Below, piece after piece: positions 54,001-60,964 of a stretch of DNA of 64,000 bases. The position numbers were made by a program, and so were the translations under genes. The first letter of the stretch is position 1, and each line of letters starts with the position of its first letter. The notes beneath the pieces are model-generated. The model saw only the letters and a program-made list of their open reading frames with translations, had not been told where the DNA came from and did not search any database. The stretch comes from Scatosoma sp045632265 (GTDB taxonomy: Bacteria > Bacillota > Clostridia > Christensenellales > Borkfalkiaceae): contig JAZQWG010000027.1 in assembly GCA_045632265.1 (NCBI GenBank), forward strand, positions 1 to 64,000. The letters are read 5' to 3'.

Positions 54001-55722
54001 TGCAGAGTTAAATTTATTTTCCAACTCCTTCTTGCATTCAGCCCTTTCGTCATTTATTGTTTGACGATACTGTAATTCAAGTTGCGCTTTTTTATCTTTC
54101 TTAATTGTTTCCAAATCCGCCTGCATTTGTATGGACAAGCTTTTTTGTTTGTTTTCAATAAGACGATTGTTGCGCGCCACATAGAAATCACGAATAGATA
54201 TACTTTCTTTTATCCTATCTGCTTCACGATAATATTCTATATCCACCGTTTCCGCGGAAGCGCGTAAAATATCGTATTCTTCATCATACTCTTCATCAGA
54301 CAATTTTTTGTCTTTCAGTTTCTTCATTTTTACGCGAATTTCGTCGTGCTTCTTTCTTCTTTGCGCGTCGAACGGTGCAGTTTGCTTTGCAATTTCCGTC
54401 TCGTATTCACGTATAACTTCCTTGTCTTTGTTTTCTTGTATATCCGTTTCCAACGAAGATGTTAACGATTCCGCATACGCTTTTAATTTTTGCGCATATT
54501 GAGCCTGCAACAAGGTTGTTTGCTGCTCCATAAATTTATTTAACGCATTGAGAATAATCCCCGCATAGCGAGAATCTATTTCCTTCAACGCCTTGTCAAG
54601 ACCTTTTTGATAATCCTTTTCTAAAACAGTACAATCTGGTTCAACGTCAACAAAAGAGAACAGATATCTTTCCCCAAGTAAATACGACCTTAATCCTCGC
54701 AAATTGCCCTTCTCATCATATTTCGGCATTTGAGATGAAAGTCCCATCGTGTCTTTGGTATAACGTTGAAGATGCGTCTCAAATTTTGGTTTCCCTTTTC
54801 CGCTTTTACCCAACACGTCCTTTAATAGGTCTATTCTCAACCTTTCTACGGAAACGCAAATTAAAGGAAACTCTTCCGCGCCAGCCACCGATTTAGATAA
54901 TACAACCTGCTCACCTTTCTTAAAAGCATCCACACCGTCTAATAACAACGATTCGTAACTCTCTTCGTTGCGTCTATACGCCTCCTTCGTAATCATATAG
55001 GCGTTACAAACGCGAACGTCAGAAATTTCTTCACAGCGCTCGGAAAGCTTGCCTAAATAGTATTTACGAAATTCCACGTAGCGTTTCCAATCGTTAAACA
55101 CGCGCATCGCTTTTTCAGGGTGTGGAACAGGATAACATTCGTTACAAAGGGATAAAACAAAATCATTGGTAAGCACGGGGTCGCGCATTTCACGTGTTCC
55201 ATAATCGGGTACGGTTACCGCTCTTCCGTTTGCCATAAACGATTTATTTGTAAAAGCGCAAGCCGCTATACATCTAACTGCTTTTTCCCCAAATTTTGCC
55301 GTGTTTCTATCAATCAGTTCAAGCCCTTTAACCGAAAAATCTATAACACTCCCGAACGTAACGTCGCCAACCAAAATAATGTCATATTGTGGCGGTAAAG
55401 CATAGTCTAAAGACTGGTCGTGTTCTGGGCGAATCACAACGTTGTTTATGTATTTATTTCCTGGCGTACCGTCTTTTCGAATACGCACTTTCATTTCGCG
55501 ATTGAATCCTGGCATGGAAATATAATACGTCCTAAACATTTCAGCAGGAAATACCATTCCTACAAACTGTTGCAACGTATCCATCGCCAAATATCCCAAC
55601 TTAGGTTTTATACTTTCATATTGCGCTTGAAGCGAAGCGGTATAGAACTCCTCACCGCCCCATGCTTTACTGCCCAGTCCTTGCTCTAAATTATCAAGAA
55701 AATTTATGTATAAGTGCGCCAT
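51085..55722 (-). CDS. Large SF1 (Upf1-like) helicase
   Basis: 1545 residues. An N-terminal region of about 380 residues without known motifs, a coiled coil of about 200 residues (rich in Lys/Glu), then an AAA_11/AAA_12 helicase core: Walker A LLQGPPGTGKTQ (about 695), SSETHKAIDN motif Ia, a roughly 400-residue insert with more coiled coil, Walker B VVIVDEVSKSS (about 1200), GDHRQLPPM, NKQYRCHSHIM (about 1289), DDFQGDERD (about 1445) and NVALSRARKMLI (about 1483). SF1B helicases of this type act on RNA or DNA in several defence systems. AAGGGGA ribosome site 8 bases upstream. Confidence 0.9.
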   Translation of the reverse strand: MAHLYINFLDNLEQGLGSKAWGGEEFYTASLQAQYESIKPKLGYLAMDTLQQFVGMVFPAEMFRTYYISMPGFNREMKVRIRKDGTPGNKYINNVVIRPEHDQSLDYALPPQYDIILVGDVTFGSVIDFSVKGLELIDRNTAKFGEKAVRCIAACAFTNKSFMANGRAVTVPDYGTREMRDPVLTNDFVLSLCNECYPVPHPEKAMRVFNDWKRYVEFRKYYLGKLSERCEEISDVRVCNAYMITKEAYRRNEESYESLLLDGVDAFKKGEQVVLSKSVAGAEEFPLICVSVERLRIDLLKDVLGKSGKGKPKFETHLQRYTKDTMGLSSQMPKYDEKGNLRGLRSYLLGERYLFSFVDVEPDCTVLEKDYQKGLDKALKEIDSRYAGIILNALNKFMEQQTTLLQAQYAQKLKAYAESLTSSLETDIQENKDKEVIREYETEIAKQTAPFDAQRRKKHDEIRVKMKKLKDKKLSDEEYDEEYDILRASAETVDIEYYREADRIKESISIRDFYVARNNRLIENKQKSLSIQMQADLETIKKDKKAQLELQYRQTINDERAECKKELENKFNSAKADKIEKETIRRYQIYFRPEDITEKITKIQKDIESFEPKYLTYDNRAEKAKIDRQEKALASLMAGYVKNPFLPAYLFAPESLSQATRELAQDPDWCLESLNDRQKLAVKRALASESIFLLQGPPGTGKTQVIAEITAQLTKRGKKVLISSETHKAIDNVFERLPKIPEIRPLRLIPSQNGKETNYSPAKLVDNFYMNISGSLEREVSRFEHFEETKATFDEQMKTLRFEYNKVLRLQKENVKVDRERTSLIEKINRFNNELESFRLEQGLVRETIDEYRRTIKYIESYQFKTEGAKENYIELFRRQVQALLMEFSCFESVPVERIAELVRLDANEVKEELQAVLSDDTLVALKARQQELRRILQSLRDPDTDDAPEEGTPNYLDYKKYQTELKEIVSAIKRAESEATFDFSASKIFEILPEITNDKELLKRLPDELTALKIKLQSLVLEIKNKIEDELASQNTKESEIAEKISDKQLEISECKRVYEELGENSGVTEYVELNSMLKQKITRFFRDFNIIQEYDSDNLETAFTIIDEEWRKMEYDYKATQAENKTKIPMYKEIVKYLSQEDILEEDRQAYTRELYNNVNVFGITCTSRDRFTSNQLIELERYGIKDVNIRTQGIDVVIVDEVSKSSFLDLLIPILYGKTVILVGDHRQLPPMYDLRHMREEDFEGLDPYIIGKEINEDYTNLYEECFFKTLYERVPEEFRVMLNKQYRCHSHIMEVFNHFYGGSRTGLMVGKKQQDDEKQHGLTVKINGNTVLDREHHIYFIDCDERESSAYEGSTSKINEQEAQVAMTLLKALDQASGDLLKNGKIKVSKEKKIDERPSVGVICTYGDQAGLIKKKRKYAQFANFSAKQDERLIISTVDDFQGDERDIIIVSMVRNPAHYDRANADFIKKFERINVALSRARKMLIIVGSKKFLSEKGIIDLPDMTGNKALDKLNFPVYKEIIDTIAMRGRLIPARDIIGD

Positions 55723-55733
55723 TAACTTTCCCC

Positions 55734-56261
55734 TTATTTATCCGTTTTTATCGCTTTGCTATACTTTTCGAAAATGGTCAAATAATCGATAAACTCTTTC
55801 AACTCAGCCACGGTTGCCCCATTTGCGATACTTGCAACCTTTTCAAGTAGCACCGCACGCGTTAAGGGCTCTATTCCTGCAAGCGATTGCATAGAAGCTA
55901 CTTGATGTTGTAAATCCGCATTTTCTCTACGCAACTGTTCAACGGTATTCGTCAAATCCTCAACAGATGCTATTGCCTGTTTTTTATCTTGAATACTTTC
56001 ACGCAAGATACTAGAAATACGATTTACGTACTGCGCTAATATATCAGGATCGGATTCATCTAATACAAGCTCTAACTCTTCTTCCGTTTCTTTTCCGAAT
56101 AAATAGAAAATTTTATACTGCTTGTCCTTAGGAATATCGGAAAATTTTTCAAGATTACGATAATTGTAAATCGTTGCTTTGGAAATTTCCAAATATTTAA
56201 TCAAATCCGCTACTTTAATTGAAAATTTAGTAACAAGTCTTTCAAACAATTTTGTTGTCAT
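55734..56261 (-). CDS. Helix-turn-helix / coiled-coil protein, possible operon regulator
   Basis: 175 residues. Residues about 12-40 read as a helix-turn-helix (FSIKVADLIKYLEISKATIY); a coiled coil spans about 85-130 (VEDLTNTVEQLRRENADLQ). It opens the cargo operon, 11 bases before the helicase gene. AGGAG precedes the ATG. An inverted repeat flanks the promoter upstream and may be its binding site (inference). Confidence 0.7.
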   Translation of the reverse strand: MTTKLFERLVTKFSIKVADLIKYLEISKATIYNYRNLEKFSDIPKDKQYKIFYLFGKETEEELELVLDESDPDILAQYVNRISSILRESIQDKKQAIASVEDLTNTVEQLRRENADLQHQVASMQSLAGIEPLTRAVLLEKVASIANGATVAELKEFIDYLTIFEKYSKAIKTDK

Positions 56262-56399
56262 TATACAATCTCCTCTTTTTAATTACATACAAGGTTGGGC
56301 CCTACTGAATGAATAATCGGTATCAATTTCCAAGAACATTACAAGTCCAGTTCCCCTCGATTTTTCTTCATTAAAATCAATTTTATGAACACACCTAGT

Positions 56400-56447
56400 A
56401 CAGTTGTTATAAATAGAATAACACTTTTTATAAGATTTGTCAACTGT
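56400..56447. promoter_or_regulatory. Cargo-operon promoter inside an inverted repeat
   Basis: Minus strand TTGACA (56438-56443), 17 bases, TATTCT (56415-56420). The promoter is bracketed by ACAGTTG (56400-56406) and CAACTGT (56441-56447), a perfect 7-base inverted repeat, whose right arm overlaps the -35. The leader to the first gene is about 150 bases. The remainder of 56262-56795 is very AT-rich with no gene I can support. Confidence 0.65.
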
Positions 56448-56740
56448 TTTTTATAAAAAAGTCTAATTCGGTATAATTTGCTTTGCTATATTGACTCTAT
56501 TAGCCAAAAATAAAGTCTAAATGTGTTTATATTCCTGTTTGTTAAATACAATTTATAAATTCTCCCAATCTAATAAGCGCCTTCCTGTTCACGTCAAAAT
56601 CCTGCAAACTTTATCAAAATACCCTAGTTGTCTTAATATTAAATCCTGTTATAAATGTTATTCTTTAAGCAAGTGCGGTTTTTTATTTAATAAAATCACG
56701 TTTTTTGAACTCACAAAATTAATCACATTAAATATATATT

Positions 56741-56770
56741 AAAAAAAGATTGAATCCACACGTTCAATCT
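56741..56770 (-). terminator. Terminator of the island spoVAD copy
   Basis: Minus strand AGATTGAA / TTCAATCT stem with an 8-base loop followed by seven T's. Confidence 0.82.
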
Positions 56771-56795
56771 TCTTTTTCCCTTTATTCAATTACAC

Positions 56796-57785
56796 TTAAA
56801 CATTTTCTATTGCAACGGCATGCGAGATACAAGGAATACTTTCGCCTTGTCCACTTGACACCGTTGATAGTAGTGCTCCTGTTGCAATAAACAAAATCTT
56901 ATTTAATTCTCTTCTCTTTAACTTATCCATTAAATAAGAATTGAAAACCGTTGCACTACATCCTGCACCGCTACCGCCTTGAAACTCATCTTCAATAACG
57001 TTGTAGATAATTTCTCCGCAATCGACGTGATTCTTGGCGATATCGCAACCTTTTTCCCAAGTCAAATCTTTTAAGATACGCGAACCCAAAGCACCTAAAT
57101 CACCCGTTACAATTAAATCGTAATAATCAGGCTCTCTTCCGGTATCTTTCAAATGTTCTAACAACGAGCTTGCGCAACTTGGACTCATAGCTGCTCCGAG
57201 GTTGTTTACGTCCGTTATCCCATAGTCAACCACTTTTCCAATCGTTGCCGATGTGATTGCTATATGACTTCCAGTCGGCGCAATCACACACCCCCCAGAA
57301 CCTGTTACCGTCCACTGTGCTTGTGGCGGACGAGTGTTGCCCAGCTCCAAAGGATAACGGTATTGCCTTTCCGCCGACGAGAAATGACTACCCGTTGCCG
57401 CTACAATATTTTTATAATATTTTGCATTCACAAAAGATGCGGCGACTGCCATACTCTCCGCCATTGTAGAACACGCTCCGTAAACACCTAAAAACGGAAA
57501 ATCAAAATCACGTGCCGCAAAGCTTGCCGAAATAATTTGATTAAGCAAATCGCCCGAAATTAAAAGGTCGATATCCTTTTCTGTCATACCTGCATTTTCA
57601 ATCGCTTTTGATATTGCATAGGAAAGCATTTTGCATTCAGCCTTCTCATAGGTACTTTCTCCAAACATATCATCCGTCAAAGTTTTATCAACGTATTTAC
57701 CTATAACCCCAGCGCATTCTTTCGGACCTGCTATTGTTCCCGTACCAACAATACGGGGATTATTTTCAAAAAAAATCGTATTCAT
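56796..57785 (-). CDS. spoVAD: Complete spoVAD copy carried by the island
   Basis: 329 residues, full-length SpoVAD with a thiolase-like fold: GPKECAGVIGKYVDK, FGESTYEKAECKML, GACSTMAES, NTRPPQAQWTVTGSGG, TGDLGALGSRILKDL and QGGSGAGCSA. SpoVAD binds dipicolinic acid and is needed to load it into spores. It is homologous along its whole length to the split native gene but more AT-rich in codon use, so it came with the island. AAGGATAAG precedes the ATG. It ends at its own terminator before the cargo operon. Confidence 0.95.
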   Translation of the reverse strand: MNTIFFENNPRIVGTGTIAGPKECAGVIGKYVDKTLTDDMFGESTYEKAECKMLSYAISKAIENAGMTEKDIDLLISGDLLNQIISASFAARDFDFPFLGVYGACSTMAESMAVAASFVNAKYYKNIVAATGSHFSSAERQYRYPLELGNTRPPQAQWTVTGSGGCVIAPTGSHIAITSATIGKVVDYGITDVNNLGAAMSPSCASSLLEHLKDTGREPDYYDLIVTGDLGALGSRILKDLTWEKGCDIAKNHVDCGEIIYNVIEDEFQGGSGAGCSATVFNSYLMDKLKRRELNKILFIATGALLSTVSSGQGESIPCISHAVAIENV

Positions 57786-57838
57786 CTTATCCTTGCCTAC
57801 CTTTATTATCTTGGCTCACTTTCCCAAAAAGTATGCGA

Positions 57839-57866
57839 ATAGGCGCGATTTTCACACCGCGCCTAT
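57839..57866. repeat. Perfect 9-base inverted repeat upstream of the island spoVAD
   Basis: ATAGGCGCG and CGCGCCTAT separated by 10 bases, a GC-rich palindrome in an AT-rich gap (57786-57948). It lacks a T-run on the spoVAD-transcribed strand, so it is a weak terminator candidate and could be an operator or recombinase site. Confidence 0.55.
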
Positions 57867-57948
57867 ATGTAAGATTTTCCTTTGTTATAAGCTTTTTCGC
57901 CTCCTTTTGGATATAGATTTTCGTTGTTAAAATTCACAGAAAAACTTA

Positions 57949-58578
57949 CTATATCCCTATTATACCAATGTCGGGCGCCATTGCCGCACCCATATTGTTG
58001 ACGTCGGTGATACCAAAATCGACCACCTTACCAAAGGTGGCGTGCGTGATAGCAACGTCGCTTCCCGCATCAGCAATCATCACTCCGCCCGCACCCGTCA
58101 CCGTCCATTGCGCTTGAGGCGGACGAGTGTTGCCAAGTTCCAACGGATAACGATATTGCCGCTCTGCCGAAGAAAAGTGACTGCCCGTTGCCGCCACAAC
58201 CCTTTTGACGTACCCCGCATTGACGAAAGCGGCGGCAATCGCCATACTTTCCGACATCGTCGAACAAGCGCTGTAAACGCCCAAAAAGGGCATTGTAAAG
58301 TCGCGCGCGGCAAAGCTTGCGGAAATGATTTGGTTGAGCAAATCGCCCGAAATAAGCATATCTACGCCCTTTTCGTCAAAGGGGGAATTTTCTATCGTTT
58401 TGGAAATGGCGTAGGCGAGCATTTTGCACTCCGCTTTTTCATACGTGCTTTCGCCAAACCTATCGTCCACCAAGCATTTATCCACGTACTTACCCACAAT
58501 CCCCGCGCACTCTTTCGGCCCCGCCACCGTGCCCGTAGAAAGTATCCTTGGCTTGTTTTGAAATTCCACCGTGTTCAT
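57949..58578 (-). pseudogene. spoVAD: 5' part of the disrupted native spoVAD
   Basis: Codons 1-200 of SpoVAD (to ITDVNNMGAAM), then nine codons of island sequence (APDIGIIGI) and a stop. The first 200 residues match the complete copy at about three of four positions and use GC-rich codons like the chromosome. No spoVAC lies upstream. The 60 bases before the start contain G-rich ribosome-site-like sequence and no promoter I can name; sigma-G is expected. Transcription from here would run directly into the island's full copy. Confidence 0.95.
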
Positions 58579-58642
58579 TTACCCCGTACTTACCCCCCAC
58601 CCTTTTTCATTAGCTTGGCAAAAACGCAACTTTTTTATACGC

Positions 58643-58673
58643 AAAAAAGGCCACGAAAAACGTAGCCTTTTTT
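58643..58673 (-). terminator. Terminator of the AGE epimerase gene
   Basis: Minus strand AAAAAAGGCTACG / CGTGGCCTTTTTT stem (one mismatch) with a run of T's. Confidence 0.82.
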
Positions 58674-58692
58674 ATTTGTTTTATGTAATTGA

Positions 58693-59913
58693 TTACAACA
58701 AATCGGGCAATTTTTCCCCTTTTTCCATTGCGCCCAAAATTTGTTCGCAAAGCATCAAACAGCGGGGCAAGTGATAAGGACCTTTCCAAAGCGAGCCTTT
58801 TTGCGTGTGCGAAACGCTGCCGTCACGGTGCAAGTAGCCGTACCATTCGCCAAACTTCTTATCGGGGAAGTGGCTGAATACGTATTTGTGCATCTTGTCG
58901 TACCACGCTTCAAAAACAGGATCGTTCGTCAAGTGCATTGCCGTCAAAAGGGCAATCAAACACTCGTTATGCACCCACCAAAGTTTCATGTCGTGTTCAA
59001 GCTGTTCACAAGGTCTGCCGTACACGTCCACGAAATAGAACATGCCGCCATTTTCCTTGTCCCAACCCCAGTCAAGCGACCATTTCAACATATTAAGCGC
59101 CTTATCCAAAAGCTCTTTATCGCCCACGTTGTTTGCGTAGTTCATCAAGAACCAAGAATTTTCAATGGTGTGCCCGGGGTTAATCGTACGCCCCGTAGGA
59201 TTGTCGAGAATACTGCCGTCAAGCCCCACGTTTTCAAGTACGCAATGCAAATCTTCTTTATAATGCAAGTTGATCATATCCGCAATGACGTCTTTGATAA
59301 TCTCGTCGTAATGCGCCGCCTTTTCGGGGTTTGCTCTACGAAGGGTTTGCGCCGAGCTTACAAGCACCATAGGATAAGCGTTGGAGTGCAACGAGCGCAC
59401 TTCCCCGTTTTCCTTGGGCGTAATTTTGAAAGGATCGCTTTCGGGATTTTTGTACATTTGGTACATGAAATCGAAATACTTTTCCGCCAAAGCCAAATCT
59501 TCGGGGTTTTTGCGAAGCAAATAATATTCCGCAAAGCCTACCACCAAGAAACTTTCCGAGAAGAAATATCTACGTTTACGAAGGGGCTTACCGTCCTTCG
59601 TCACGGTGAAAAACATACGTCCGTCTTCGTCGATACAATGATCTTTGATAAACGCCGCGCCCTTATCCGCCGCCGTCGCCCACGTTTCGTTTACGCCGTA
59701 GGTGTTGCAAAGTTTGGAAAACGTCCAAAGACATCTGCCTTGAAACCAAACGCTTTTATCGTTGTTGTACGATTTGCCTTCTCTATCCACCGAAGTGATA
59801 AACCCGCCGTCTTCTTTATCGATTAAATCGGAATTTACCCAATATTTCATAACGTTGTCAAGCAAATGTTCGTGATAGAATTGCTTTAATTTGGAAATCT
59901 TTTTTGCGTTCAT
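58693..59913 (-). CDS. AGE family epimerase/isomerase
   Basis: 406 residues, (alpha/alpha)6 barrel of the N-acylglucosamine 2-epimerase family. GGFITSVDREGK near the start, WFQGRCLWTFSKL, RKRRYFFSESFLVVGFAEY, NPGHTIENSWFLM and WWVHNECLIALL hold the family's Arg and His residues. Members isomerise GlcNAc/ManNAc, mannose/fructose or cellobiose; which one applies here cannot be told. Cytoplasmic. It follows a DUF4434 gene by 17 bases. Confidence 0.92.
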   Translation of the reverse strand: MNAKKISKLKQFYHEHLLDNVMKYWVNSDLIDKEDGGFITSVDREGKSYNNDKSVWFQGRCLWTFSKLCNTYGVNETWATAADKGAAFIKDHCIDEDGRMFFTVTKDGKPLRKRRYFFSESFLVVGFAEYYLLRKNPEDLALAEKYFDFMYQMYKNPESDPFKITPKENGEVRSLHSNAYPMVLVSSAQTLRRANPEKAAHYDEIIKDVIADMINLHYKEDLHCVLENVGLDGSILDNPTGRTINPGHTIENSWFLMNYANNVGDKELLDKALNMLKWSLDWGWDKENGGMFYFVDVYGRPCEQLEHDMKLWWVHNECLIALLTAMHLTNDPVFEAWYDKMHKYVFSHFPDKKFGEWYGYLHRDGSVSHTQKGSLWKGPYHLPRCLMLCEQILGAMEKGEKLPDLL

Positions 59914-59930
59914 ATTTTTACACCTTCCAC

Positions 59931-60842
59931 TTATTTCTTTTTGCCGTAATAACTACGGTACAATGCGCTCAAGTTTCTACCCGATTCAAAAATCGATTGC
60001 GGGCTTAAGAAATGCGAGAACTCGAACGTAATCAATTTATCCGCGTATTCTTGCGCGATTTCAATTCTCTTTCGAAGCATATCGAAAGGCGCGGGGAAGA
60101 ACATGTGGCGCACGTCTCTTTCAAACGTTTCTACGTTTGCCCAAAGTTGCATGCCAAAGCTTTCGCACACTTTCTTCATTGCCGCCAAATACTTGGGATA
60201 TTCCGTCAAACTTGCCGTGCCGTCTTGGAAAGCGCAATAATCGATATATTTGCCGTTTTTTGCCCAAATATCGTTCCATACGTCCGCCGTAGCTTCCGCG
60301 CTTCTAGGCGCATTTGCATCGATAGGCGAGCCACGGAAGAACGGGCTTACAAGCACTTTTTTATCGGGCGTGGCATCCTTGCAAAGAGCTGCAAGCCCGC
60401 CCATTACGTCCTTGATATTGAACACGTCGTCGCACGTTTCGTGAGGGATATACCAGCCCTTGAAAGAAGGGATTCCTTCGTATCTTTCCAAAACTTCCTT
60501 TACGAAAATTTTGTTTTTGTCAAGTTCCCCTTTTGCTTCACCGTCGTTCCACGTCAAGTTGGAAATGGCAAGCCCCATAAACACTTGCATATTTCTCTTT
60601 GCCGCTTCTTTGAAAACAAAAAGAGCAAAATCTTCGTCGTCCTTTTTAAGGTGCGGGAAGTATTTGGACGGATAAAGGCATTGCGAATAGAACGCACCAC
60701 GCGTGAGAATCACGGTGTCTTGTCCCATTTTTTTCATGTAATCAAATTCTTTTTTCCATTGCTTTTCCGACCAGTTGGAAGAAGGCATGTCATAGGTGAC
60801 GTCGTCGATGAACGTACCCGTAATAGGATAATTTTTTCGCAT
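59931..60842 (-). CDS. DUF4434 glycosidase-like protein
   Basis: 303 residues, a TIM barrel of the DUF4434 type: ITGTFIDDVTYD at the start, NWSEKQWKKEFDYMKKMGQDTVIL, FKGWYIPHETCDD, VLVSPFFRG and WANVETFE. Glu residues in IPHET and NVETFE are in the right places for a retaining glycosidase, but activity is not established for this family. No signal peptide, so cytoplasmic. In an operon with the epimerase. Confidence 0.85.
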   Translation of the reverse strand: MRKNYPITGTFIDDVTYDMPSSNWSEKQWKKEFDYMKKMGQDTVILTRGAFYSQCLYPSKYFPHLKKDDEDFALFVFKEAAKRNMQVFMGLAISNLTWNDGEAKGELDKNKIFVKEVLERYEGIPSFKGWYIPHETCDDVFNIKDVMGGLAALCKDATPDKKVLVSPFFRGSPIDANAPRSAEATADVWNDIWAKNGKYIDYCAFQDGTASLTEYPKYLAAMKKVCESFGMQLWANVETFERDVRHMFFPAPFDMLRKRIEIAQEYADKLITFEFSHFLSPQSIFESGRNLSALYRSYYGKKK

Positions 60843-60925
60843 ATTCGTTCCTGCTTAATACGTTTATTTTTTGCTTTACTCTCACGTAAAGCGTTTTCCA
60901 TTTTCCCTTATACAAACTTGCCCCC

Positions 60926-60948
60926 GCAAGCAAAACCGCTTGCGGAGA
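60926..60948 (-). other. Intercistronic hairpin
   Basis: Minus strand CCGCAAGC / GCTTGCGG with a 6-base loop between the lipoprotein and the DUF4434 gene. No T-run, so probably an RNA-processing or attenuation hairpin rather than a full terminator. Confidence 0.5.
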
Positions 60949-60964
60949 AAGTTATTAATTGTTT

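Larger units (their letters stand above)
44431..57978. mobile_element. 13.5 kb genomic island inserted in spoVAD, carrying its own spoVAD
   Basis: The boundaries are the points where the two native spoVAD halves stop matching: an ATG shared by both ends (44428-44430 and 57979-57981) at SpoVAD codon 200. The halves together encode exactly 329 residues, as does the island copy, so insertion removed nothing. The interior is AT-rich and differs in codon use from both flanks. It holds a complete spoVAD, a seven-gene set on the same strand and two AT-rich non-coding ends. I see no integrase, transposase, relaxase or phage gene. How it moves is unknown. Confidence 0.88.

Noticed and set aside
56521..56742. 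73-codon plus-strand frame in the island's AT-rich gap
   Set aside because: Composition follows the AT bias (Leu, Lys, Ser, Tyr), and there is no ribosome site.
57800..57834. Sigma-G promoter for the island spoVAD (GCATA...GATAATA)
   Set aside because: The two boxes are 21 bases apart, too far for sigma-G.
57790..57945. Open frame (about 48 codons, ...YRRGVKIAPIRILFGKVSQ) upstream of the island spoVAD
   Set aside because: No start codon and no similarity I can recognise; it may be a decayed remnant, but cannot be supported as a gene.
44431..57978. Skin-type element excised during sporulation
   Set aside because: Skin elements carry a recombinase and restore the split gene. None is visible here and the island brings an intact copy, so excision is not required.
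44431..57978. Prophage or conjugative element
   Set aside because: No structural, replication, lysis, relaxase or type IV secretion genes.
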